The notes under the pieces are model-generated. The model searched no databases and was not told where the DNA came from. It saw only the letters and a program-made list of their open reading frames with translations. A program made the translations under genes and the position numbers. From the NCBI RefSeq assembly GCF_028435365.1, contig NZ_JAGTJJ010000018.1:62001-126000 (forward strand): DNA of 64,000 nucleotides. Direction: 5' to 3'. Below are positions 8,860-16,800 of this stretch, one piece after another. Each line of letters starts with the position of its first letter. Position 1 is the stretch's first letter. The DNA is from Polyangium jinanense (lineage in GTDB: Bacteria; Myxococcota; Polyangia; Polyangiales; Polyangiaceae).

Positions 8860-10365
8860 CTACGGCCGGTAGGTCTTCGGGGTCGCGAGCTTGCCCGGCA
8901 ACCAGCGGAAAAAGTCGAGGATCGTGGACGAATCGAAGATGCCGTCCGACGAGTCCCACACGATGAACTCCACCGTCGCGATCTCGCCGGGAACGATCGG
9001 CGCCTCGGTGGTCAACCATCCCGTGCTCCCGCCGATGGAGCTCGGCGTGTTGTTGCAGGGCGAGTCGAAGTCGTCGTAGCCCGTGCCCGCGAGCTCGGAT
9101 TTGCCCCCGGAGCAGAAATTGAAGCCCGGCGTGCCGAAGCAACCTGTCGGGCCGGCCACGCAACGATCGAAGAAATTCAGGTTCACGGAGCCGGGCGTGC
9201 CCTGGCCGTCGAACACCACGTTGCGGTTGTTCGCGATTCCCGACGCGTTCGTCTTCAACAGCACGACCCAGAGGTCGTTGAACGGCGAGCAGGCATACTC
9301 CGGGTACTCCGAGGACCAGTACGCATGATCAAACGCGAAACTGTTCGCGTTTGTAGGCGTACGCACCTGAATCTTGAGGTTGACCGGGTCGAACGCGGTG
9401 GACGCGTCGGGGACCGGGCATCCGGATTTGTTGGTCGGGAAGCCGGGGGGCGTGGCCGACTGCGTGTTGTTGTTCGTGCCGCCCTGCGGCGTGCCGAACT
9501 GGAAGTAAGGCTGGCTCGGCGTGGCCGCGAGGCCCGTCGAGAGGAAGACGAAGTTCTGGTTCGCCCGCGGGCCGAGCACGTTGCCCATCGAAGTGATGAT
9601 CGCGTGCGACTGCGGAAACGGCGTGCCCGTGCCGTCCGCGAGCCGAAGCTCCGCAGAAATCACGCCCCAGCGCTTGTTCGCCCCGGTCGCATTCAGCGTC
9701 GTCGTCTGGCAAAGCTCGATCGACTTCGCGTAGTCGAGCGGATCCTGCGAGGTGTACGAAAGGCCCGTGCCGCATGCGATGTTCGGGTTGTCGCTCACGC
9801 CGTCGCAGTCGTCGTCCTTGCCGTTCGGGAACTCGAATGCGCCCGGGTTCACCAGCGGATCAGCGTCGTTGCAGTCGCCGTCGCAGACCGAGTAGCCATC
9901 CCCGTCGGCGTCCGGGCAGGGTCCGTCGGGCGTCACATCGACGGGGACGTCTTGCGGCACGTCCTCGGGCACATCGAGCGGAACATCCACCGGCACGTCT
10001 TCGGGCACGTCCTCGGGAACGTCTTCGGGCACGTCCTCGGGAACGTCTTCGGGAACGTCGATCAGCACATCCTCGATCACGTCGATCGGCACGTCCTCGA
10101 TCACGTCGTTCGGCGCGTCCTCGACGATCTCCTCGATCACGTCGAACACGACATCCGGCGACACATCGGGCTCCGCGTCGGATCCGTCGGGCGAGACGTC
10201 GGGCTGCGCGTCTTCGTCGAGCGCGTCGGGGCCGGCGTCGTCTTCGTCCTCGTCCAGGGTGTCTTCGTCCTCGATGTCGGTGCGCGCGCCGCAGCCCGGC
10301 CCGAGCCAGACGGCCGGCGCGGCGAGCGCAACCAGAACGAGACCCCAGCGAAACGAAAAGCGCAC
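8860..10365 (-). CDS. Secreted lipoprotein with Asp-rich EDVP repeats, MopE-like motif and a choice-of-anchor-L-like domain
   Basis: A 501-residue surface lipoprotein. GTG at 10365 is preceded by GGAGG eight bases upstream and gives a signal peptide ending in the lipobox LGPGC; the longer frame upstream lacks such support. Residues about 30-155 are acidic, with repeated DVPE units encoded by a 12-bp tandem pattern. Next comes CDGDCNDADPLVNPGAFEFPNGKDDDCDG (about 165-195; quoted in parts CNDADPLVNPGA and GKDDDCDG), the calcium-type motif found in MopE and many myxobacterial proteins. The C-terminal 300 residues end GEIATVEFIVWDSSDGIFDS, typical of choice-of-anchor-L surface proteins. Probably cell-surface anchored; ligand unknown. 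Confidence 0.85.
   Translation of the reverse strand: MRFSFRWGLVLVALAAPAVWLGPGCGARTDIEDEDTLDEDEDDAGPDALDEDAQPDVSPDGSDAEPDVSPDVVFDVIEEIVEDAPNDVIEDVPIDVIEDVLIDVPEDVPEDVPEDVPEDVPEDVPVDVPLDVPEDVPQDVPVDVTPDGPCPDADGDGYSVCDGDCNDADPLVNPGAFEFPNGKDDDCDGVSDNPNIACGTGLSYTSQDPLDYAKSIELCQTTTLNATGANKRWGVISAELRLADGTGTPFPQSHAIITSMGNVLGPRANQNFVFLSTGLAATPSQPYFQFGTPQGGTNNNTQSATPPGFPTNKSGCPVPDASTAFDPVNLKIQVRTPTNANSFAFDHAYWSSEYPEYACSPFNDLWVVLLKTNASGIANNRNVVFDGQGTPGSVNLNFFDRCVAGPTGCFGTPGFNFCSGGKSELAGTGYDDFDSPCNNTPSSIGGSTGWLTTEAPIVPGEIATVEFIVWDSSDGIFDSSTILDFFRWLPGKLATPKTYRP
9940..10150 (-). repeat. 12-bp tandem repeat encoding DVPE units
   Basis: Inside the lipoprotein gene, the unit encoding Asp-Val-Pro-Glu recurs many times, alternating between two synonymous spellings (cacgtcctcggg and aacgtcttcggg on the plus strand), so the DNA period is 12 bp with a 24-bp super-period. 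Such arrays are prone to replication slippage and would vary the length of the acidic stalk. Confidence 0.75.
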
Positions 10366-10481
10366 GACCCAAGCCTCCCGAGAACACCCCCGGCGACGAC
10401 ACACACCGCCGCCGATCCGGAGAGTATCAGGAAACGCAGGAAACGTACGCCGTCCGCCTCGAACGGGAGTACGCTCGGGGG

Positions 10482-10847
10482 ATGGAGCTCGGGCGGCTCC
10501 TCCAGGAGCTCATCCACGCCGCACGCAAAGCGGGTATCACCGTGCGCTCCGAGTCCTTCGACCCCTCGCTCTCCGACGGCGGCAAGAAGTGGCGCGGAGG
10601 GCTCTGTGTCATCCGCGGCAAACGGTTCATCCTCGTGGACGAACGCGCCCCGCTCGTCGACCGCATCGCCACCGTCGCCGCCTCGCTCGCCAGCGTCGAC
10701 CTCGAGCACGTCTTCCTTCCCCCGATCGTCCGAGCGACCATCGGCGCTTACCAGCGCGAGTCCCCCGAGCGCCCCGTCCCGAATGCGACCGTCCCGCTGC
10801 CGCCCGTGCGCGCGCGGCTCCGCCGCCCCGACGACGAAGACCCCTGA
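10482..10847 (+). CDS. Small conserved-looking protein of unknown function
   Basis: A 121-residue protein, MELGRLLQELIHAARKAG at the N-terminus, with a basic then hydrophobic core (KRFILVDERAPLVDRIATVAASLASVDLEHVFLPP) and a Pro/Arg-rich tail. I do not recognise the family. The ATG at 10482 follows a run of Gs (CGGGGG) that could act as a ribosome-binding site. Third-codon positions are strongly GC-biased, as in neighbouring genes, which supports it being coding. It is transcribed divergently from the choice-of-anchor-L-like lipoprotein gene, with about 116 bp between them. There is no signal peptide or membrane segment, so it should be cytoplasmic. Confidence 0.65.
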   Translation: MELGRLLQELIHAARKAGITVRSESFDPSLSDGGKKWRGGLCVIRGKRFILVDERAPLVDRIATVAASLASVDLEHVFLPPIVRATIGAYQRESPERPVPNATVPLPPVRARLRRPDDEDP

Positions 10848-11111
10848 ATCCCACGCGGCGTCCACGCGCACGCTGAGCCAAAAGCGCCTCAATCGCCGGC
10901 GCGTGCAGGACGGCACGATCACGCTCCGGACCGCCGGGCGCGAAATCCACGGTCTCCGCGTCGCCACGATTGCGCGAAAAAGGAACGATTCCAGGATGGC
11001 ACACGCGTTGCTCCGCAATGACGCGCGCCTCGGGCGCGTCGGGGGAGCTTGGGGGCCCGCCTCCTCCCGTACCCTTTTCGGGCCCAACGACGCTCTTCGC
11101 GCTTACTTCCC

Positions 11112-11474
11112 ATGACGCAATCCCCTCCAAGGGTCACGCCTCCGCGGGCCACGCCAGCCCCCGAGAGACCCCATCGGCCCGATTCCACGCAGATGCCCAC
11201 GCCCGGCGCGAACCGCCGTCCGCCGAGCGTGCCCCCGAGCGCCGAACCCGCGCGCACGAAGCGCCCCTCGTCGAGCGTGCCGCCACCCGCGCCCGGCCTC
11301 TCCGACGCCGCCGCCGCACTCTCCGGCGCCGCCGCCGCGCTCCATGATGCCGCCACCACGCTCGAAGGCGCGGCCGCCCGACTCGCGGCGATTCGACCCC
11401 GCGCGCGCACGAGCACGTTCTCGGGTACGACGCCCCCGGTTCCTGGCACACCGCCGGACCGCGATCGAACGTAG
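11112..11474 (+). CDS. Possible small Pro/Ala-rich protein
   Basis: A 120-residue frame from ATG 11112. The first 60 residues are Pro/Ser/Arg-rich (PPRVTPPRATPAPERP), followed by an Ala-rich stretch with heptad-like spacing (LSDAAAALSGAAAALHDAAT), then a basic Pro-rich tail. The Ala-rich part could form an amphipathic helix. I recognise no family and see no clear ribosome-binding site, and low-complexity frames arise easily in DNA this GC-rich, so it may not be a gene. It lies just upstream of, and in the same direction as, the FG-GAP lipoprotein gene. Confidence 0.35.
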   Translation: MTQSPPRVTPPRATPAPERPHRPDSTQMPTPGANRRPPSVPPSAEPARTKRPSSSVPPPAPGLSDAAAALSGAAAALHDAATTLEGAAARLAAIRPRARTSTFSGTTPPVPGTPPDRDRT

Positions 11475-11545
11475 TGGACGTACTTTCGGCGTCTTGACGC
11501 GCACTTCCTTCCCCGTTCTCCTTCCGCCTCTTAGGAGGTCGGAAG

Positions 11546-13783
11546 ATGCGGAGAACGATGAAGGCACTTGGAGCCATTCTGATCCTGGCCCTCGGAAGCG
11601 CGGCCGGTTGCAGCGGCGGAGGCACGGAGCCGACGGGTTCCGGCGCGAGCTCGGGCACGGCGGGCTCGGGGGGAATGGGTGGTGCCGGGGGCGGAACGGG
11701 CGGCGACGCTGGGACGGGCGGCGTGTTCGTGCCGGGATGCCCGTCCGGAATCGTCTGCGGCGCCGGCGATTGCTGCGCCGTGGGCTCGGAGTGCGTGATC
11801 GACGCCTGCCTGCCGGCCTGCGCCACGAACGTCCGTTGCGGCGCCGATCTCTCCGTTTGCTGCGGGCAAGGCGAGGTCTGCGTGGCGGACAAATGCGAGC
11901 AACCCGGCGGCAATTGCCTCGACTGGGCCGATTGCGCCGAGGGCGAGTTCTGCGAATCGACGCTCGGCGTGTGCTTGCCGCAGCCGCCCCCGGGCTCCGC
12001 GACCTGCGAATACAAGCCGCCGCCCGGCCCGCTCACGCCGGTGCTCGAATGGTCCTGGACGGAGAGTCCCATCTTCCCGGAGTTCCGCCAGGTCATCAAC
12101 ATGCCCGTCGTCGTCGACCTGGAGAACGACGGCACCCCGGACGTGGTGATCGTGACGTCCAACAACTTCAACGCAAGCCAGACGGCCTACCTGCGCGCCT
12201 TGAATGGCAAGGACGGCGTCGAGAAATGGGACGCGAACGTGGACGTGTACGCCGACGCGAACCGCGTGCAGCCGCGCGTGACGCCGGCGGCGGCGGACAT
12301 CGACGGCGACGGGTTCGTGGAAATCGTGACCGGCAAGGCGGGCGGCGGGCTCATCGCGTTCGAGCACGACGGCAAGGTCAAGTGGACGTCCAAGCAAACG
12401 GACGGCACCACGGCCTGGAACGTCGGCCTCGACTCGGCCACGGTGGCGATCGCGGACCTCGAGGGCGACGGCAAACCCGAAATCGTCGTCGGCGGCGCGG
12501 TCTTCGATGCGGCGGGCGTCCTCCGATTCAACGGCGGCGCGTTCTTCGGGGCAAACACCGGCACCTACGGCGCCGTCAGCATCATCGCCGACCTCGACGG
12601 CGTGATGCCGCAGGAAATCGTGGGCGGCAAGAAAGCGCTCCGGGCCGACGGCACCACGTACTGGGAGCAAGCCGCGCTCGTCGACGGTTATCCCGCCATT
12701 GCGGATCTCGACCTCGATGGCAAGCCCGAGCTCGTCGTCATCGCGCAAGGCACCGTGCGCGTCCAGAACCCGACGACCGGCGCGGTCATCGCCACCGTCG
12801 CGATGCCCGGGACCGGCCTCGGCGGCCCTCCGACCATCGCCGATTTCGACGCCGACGGCTTGCCCGAGATCGCCGCGGCGAACGGCACGGCGTACTCCGT
12901 CTTCGAGTTCGAGGCCGGCGAGACGGCTACGCTGTCCGTGAAATGGCAAAAGACGACGCAGGACGGCTCGTCGAACCGCACGGGATCGAGCGTCTTCGAT
13001 TTCCAGGGCGACGGCGCGGCCGAGGTCGTCTACAACGACGAATGCTATTTCCGCGTCTATGACGGCGCGACCGGGGATACGCTCTACGAGGAAAAGAACC
13101 CGTCGGCGACCATTCACGAGTACCCGGTCGTCGTGGACGTCGACGGCGACAACAACACCGAGGTCGTGCTCGCGGCGAACGACCTCAATAGCCAGAACAG
13201 CTGCCCCTACGGCATGAACGGCCTGCGGCACGGCGTCTACGTCTACGGCGACGCGGGCGACAACTGGGTCCGGACGCGCAAGATCTGGAACCAGCACGCC
13301 TATCACCTCACGAACGTGAACGCGAACGGCAGCGTGCCCTCCCCCGAGCCCGCGAGCTGGATCGGCCCCTTCGGCCTCAACAACTACCGCCAGTCGAACC
13401 AGGGCGCCGGCGTCTTCAATGCGCCCGACCTGCAGGTCAGCCTCGAAGCGTCGCTCGCCCCCTGCACGGACGGCTTCGTGGATCTCCGGGCGTTCGTGCA
13501 AAACAAGGGCACGAACGGCGTCCCGCCCGGCGTGAAGGTGAGGTTTTACCGAGGCGATGGCCCGAGCGGCACGTTCATCGGCGAGGCGACCACCACGAAG
13601 GCGCTCCTGCCCGGCCAGTACGAGCTCGTCACCGTGCAATACAAGCTGATGCCGAGCGACATCGTCATGTCGTTCTACGTCGAGGTCGACAAGGACGAGG
13701 GCGGGCAGAGCGGCCTGAACGAGTGCCTCGAGGACAACAACGGCACCACGCTCGGCGGCGTCGAGTGCGACAGCGCGAACTGA
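11546..13783 (+). CDS. FG-GAP/VCBS beta-propeller lipoprotein
   Basis: A 745-residue exported lipoprotein. ATG at 11546 follows a strong AGGAGG, and the signal peptide ends in the lipobox LGSAAGC (about residue 22). A Gly-rich linker is followed by a Cys-rich segment (about 65-155: CPSGIVCGAGDCCAVGSECV and similar) and then a beta-propeller (about 170-560). The propeller is made of FG-GAP-type blades with calcium loops such as DLENDGTPDVVIV, DIDGDGFVEIVTG, DLDLDGKPELVVI and DVDGDNNTEVVLA. A CARDB-like adhesion domain forms the C-terminus (DLQVSLEASLAPCTDGF to NNGTTLGGVECDSAN). It probably acts outside the cell in adhesion or binding. A bidirectional terminator follows. Confidence 0.88.
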   Translation: MRRTMKALGAILILALGSAAGCSGGGTEPTGSGASSGTAGSGGMGGAGGGTGGDAGTGGVFVPGCPSGIVCGAGDCCAVGSECVIDACLPACATNVRCGADLSVCCGQGEVCVADKCEQPGGNCLDWADCAEGEFCESTLGVCLPQPPPGSATCEYKPPPGPLTPVLEWSWTESPIFPEFRQVINMPVVVDLENDGTPDVVIVTSNNFNASQTAYLRALNGKDGVEKWDANVDVYADANRVQPRVTPAAADIDGDGFVEIVTGKAGGGLIAFEHDGKVKWTSKQTDGTTAWNVGLDSATVAIADLEGDGKPEIVVGGAVFDAAGVLRFNGGAFFGANTGTYGAVSIIADLDGVMPQEIVGGKKALRADGTTYWEQAALVDGYPAIADLDLDGKPELVVIAQGTVRVQNPTTGAVIATVAMPGTGLGGPPTIADFDADGLPEIAAANGTAYSVFEFEAGETATLSVKWQKTTQDGSSNRTGSSVFDFQGDGAAEVVYNDECYFRVYDGATGDTLYEEKNPSATIHEYPVVVDVDGDNNTEVVLAANDLNSQNSCPYGMNGLRHGVYVYGDAGDNWVRTRKIWNQHAYHLTNVNANGSVPSPEPASWIGPFGLNNYRQSNQGAGVFNAPDLQVSLEASLAPCTDGFVDLRAFVQNKGTNGVPPGVKVRFYRGDGPSGTFIGEATTTKALLPGQYELVTVQYKLMPSDIVMSFYVEVDKDEGGQSGLNECLEDNNGTTLGGVECDSAN

Positions 13784-13794
13784 TATCCCCTGCC

Positions 13795-13840
13795 TGAAAT
13801 GAAAAGGGCGGACCCGCGTGGGCCCGCCCTTTTCATTTCA
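13795..13840. terminator. Bidirectional intrinsic terminator
   Basis: A perfect 17-bp stem (13795-13811 with 13824-13840, ending AAGGGCGG/CCGCCCTT) flanked by A- and T-rich arms (TGAAATGAAAA and TTTTCATTTCA). It sits between the convergent FG-GAP lipoprotein and beta-helix protein genes and would stop transcription from both sides. Confidence 0.85.
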
Positions 13841-13869
13841 ACGCGGGCCCTCTCCGGGCCCGCGCCTTT

Positions 13870-16800
13870 TCACGCGACCTTGCGCCGCCGCCCGAGCACA
13901 AGGCCGAGCGCGCCGAGCACCACGAGGAGCGATCCCGCGTGGCCCTCATCCGCACCAGGCGCCGTCCGGCAGCCGCAGCCGCCGTCGTCGGTCACGCCGC
14001 CGCCCGCGCCGGCCGAACCGCCATCGCCGCCGGCGCCACCGTCGCCGCCCGCGCCGCCTGCGCCGCCGGCACCACCCGCGCCGCCTGCGCCGCCTGCGCC
14101 GCCGCCTGCGCCGCCGCCGCCGCCCGCGCCGCCCTGGCCCTCATCGGCGCACGACGCGCTGCAACCGTCGCCGTCCGCCTGATTGCCGTCGTCGCACTCC
14201 TCGACGCCCGATTGCGCGAACCCGTCGCCGCAGCTCGCGTTCTCGCACGTCGACAGGCACGTGTCCGTGTCCTCGTCATTGCCGTCATCGCACGCCTCGC
14301 CCGCCTGCACCACGCCGTCGCCGCACGTCGGCAACGAGCAGTCGTTCTTGCAGCCGTCCGTGTCGTCCTGGTTGCCGTCGTCGCAGGCCTCGACGCCGTC
14401 CTCGACGAACCCGTCGCCGCAGCTCGCCTTCTTGCAACCCGAAACGCAACCGTCGGTGTCGTTCGTGTTTGCGTCGTCGCATTGCTCGACGCCCGATTGC
14501 ACGAACCCGTCGCCGCAGCTCGCCGAGAGGCACGTGCCGAGGCACGCGTCCGTGTTCGACATGTTGCCGTCGTCGCAGGCCTCGCCCGGCCCGACGATGC
14601 CATCGCCGCAGCCCGGCAGCGAGCAATTGTTCCGGCAGGCGTCGTCATCGACCATGTTGCCATCGTCGCAGGCCTCGACGCCCGATTGCACGAAGCCGTC
14701 CCCGCAGCTCGCCGCCTTGCAGCCGACGAGGCACGCGTCCGTATCGTTCGCATTGCCATCGTCGCAAGGCTCGACGCCCATCTGGACGAACCCGTCGCCG
14801 CAGGTCGCCTGCACGCACTGATTCAGGCACGCGTCCGTGTTGCTCGCGTTGCCGTCGTCGCATTGCTCCACGCCGGCCTGCAAGAAGCCGTCGCCGCAGC
14901 TCGCCTGCACGCAGGTGCTCAGGCATGCGTCCGTGTTCGAAACGTTGCCGTCGTCGCATTGCTCGACGCCGGTCTGCGTTTGCCCGTCGCCGCACTTCGC
15001 GGTGACGCACGTGTTCAAGCACGCGTCGTTGCTGCTCTGGTTGCCGTCGTCGCACTGCTCGAAGCCCGCGCGGACGACGCCGTCGCCGCACTTCGCTTGC
15101 ACGCAGGAGTTCAGACAGGCATCCGTGTTCACCATGTTGCCGTCGTCGCACTGCTCGACGCCCGTCTGCACGTACCCGTCGCCGCATTTCGCGGTCGTGC
15201 ACGAGTTCAGGCAGCCGTCGTCGTTGTTCATGTTGCCGTCGTCGCACTGCTCGACGCCCATTTGCACGACGCCGTCGCCGCACTTCGGGGCCTGGCACGT
15301 GCTCAGGCAGGCATCATTGTCGTTCTGGTTGCCGTCGTCGCACGTCTCGACGCCGGCCTGCACGTAGCCGTCACCGCAACCGGCGTTCTTGCAGCCCATG
15401 ACGCAGGCGTCGGTGTTCATCATGTTCCCGTCGTCGCACTGCTCGACGCCGGTCTGCACGTAGCCGTCGCCGCAGCTCGGATTCGTGCAGGCGTTCAGGC
15501 AAGCGTCGTTGTTCGACGTGTTCCCGTCGTCGCATTGCTCGCCTGCCTGCACGTAACCGTCGCCGCAGGCCGCGGGCTTGCAGGTGTTCGTGCACACGTC
15601 GATGTTCGACATGTTCCCGTCGTCGCATTGCTCGACGCCGGCCTGCACGTAGCCGTCGCCGCAGGCCGCGGTCTTGCAGCCCATGACGCAGCCGTCGGTG
15701 TTCGACGCGTTCCCGTCGTCGCATTGCTCGACGCCCGTTCGGACGAACCCATCGCCGCAGGCCGCCGCCATGCACGTCGCGAGACAGGCGTCGTTGTTCG
15801 ACGCGTTTCCGTCGTCGCATTGCTCCGGCCCGTTCGTCAGGCCGTCGCCGCAATACGGTCCGGGGCCCGAGCAGTCGGCCTTGCACTTGCCGTATTGCCC
15901 GTTCGCCACCCCGTCGTCGCACATCTCGCCCGCGCCGAGCGCCCCGTCGCCGCAGACCGAGGCGGGCGCGTATTCGTAGGCGCCCATGTCGAACTCGGCG
16001 CCATTCAGGCCGTCACCGTTGAGCGGCCGGATCGTGCCCTCGATGTCCTTGTTCGGCGCGCCCATCGCCGTGCCCACGTCGATGCAGAAGCTCGACGGCT
16101 GGAGCTTCAGGTTCGTCGGCGCCCCGACATAGAGCGGGTTCGTGCTGATGCAGCCCGTCCCCGCCGTCACGCTCGAGTAATTCGTCGAGTTCCCCCACAC
16201 GTTGGAATACGTGACGCCGGCGGTCGTCGTGCCCTGCCCCGTCTGCCGGTACACGCCCGTCGAATTGTTCGTCACGATCGAGTTCTTGACGTTCAACGTC
16301 GCGCTCGACCCCGTCGCCGCGTACACGCTGGCTGCGGTGCCGTTCCCGTTCATCGTCGCGTTTGTCACGTTCACCGTGACGGACGAGGAGTTCGACGTGT
16401 CCACCCGTACGCCGTCGTACGAGTTGTTCCGGACAATCGCATTCGTGAGCGAACCGCTGCCCTTCTGGACGAAGTAGGCGCCGTAATAGTTCGTGTGCAG
16501 CGTGATACCGTCGATCGCTTGCGTCCCATCCGGGATCCACAGGCCGTAAAACGCCTCCGTGATCACCGCGTTCGACAGCACGTTCCCCGTCGACGACGCG
16601 AACAGATGCACGCCCCACCATTGCGCCGTGCCCGTCGACGACGACTCCAGCAGCACCGGCTGCGCGGTCGTCCCGCCGGCCTTCAGCGTGCCCTTCACGA
16701 GCAGCTCGACCTCCGTCGTGTCGGTCCCCGCCCCCATCGCGTCCGTCGTCGCGAACCGCACCACGACGCCGGGCTCGATCGTCAACGTCACCCCGGGCGC

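Noticed and set aside
9940..10150. Possible CRISPR array
   Set aside because: The repeats are directly adjacent 12-bp units in frame with a coding gene, with no spacers.
5593..11115. A 1840-residue open frame on the plus strand
   Set aside because: It runs opposite to several genes with clear domains, its protein is Arg/Ala/Gly-rich with no motif, and it is a by-product of GC-rich codon use on the other strand.
14000..15950. Possible CRISPR array or mobile repeat
   Set aside because: The spaced repeats encode the Cys-rich CGDG protein motif and vary at third codon positions, as protein-coding repeats do.
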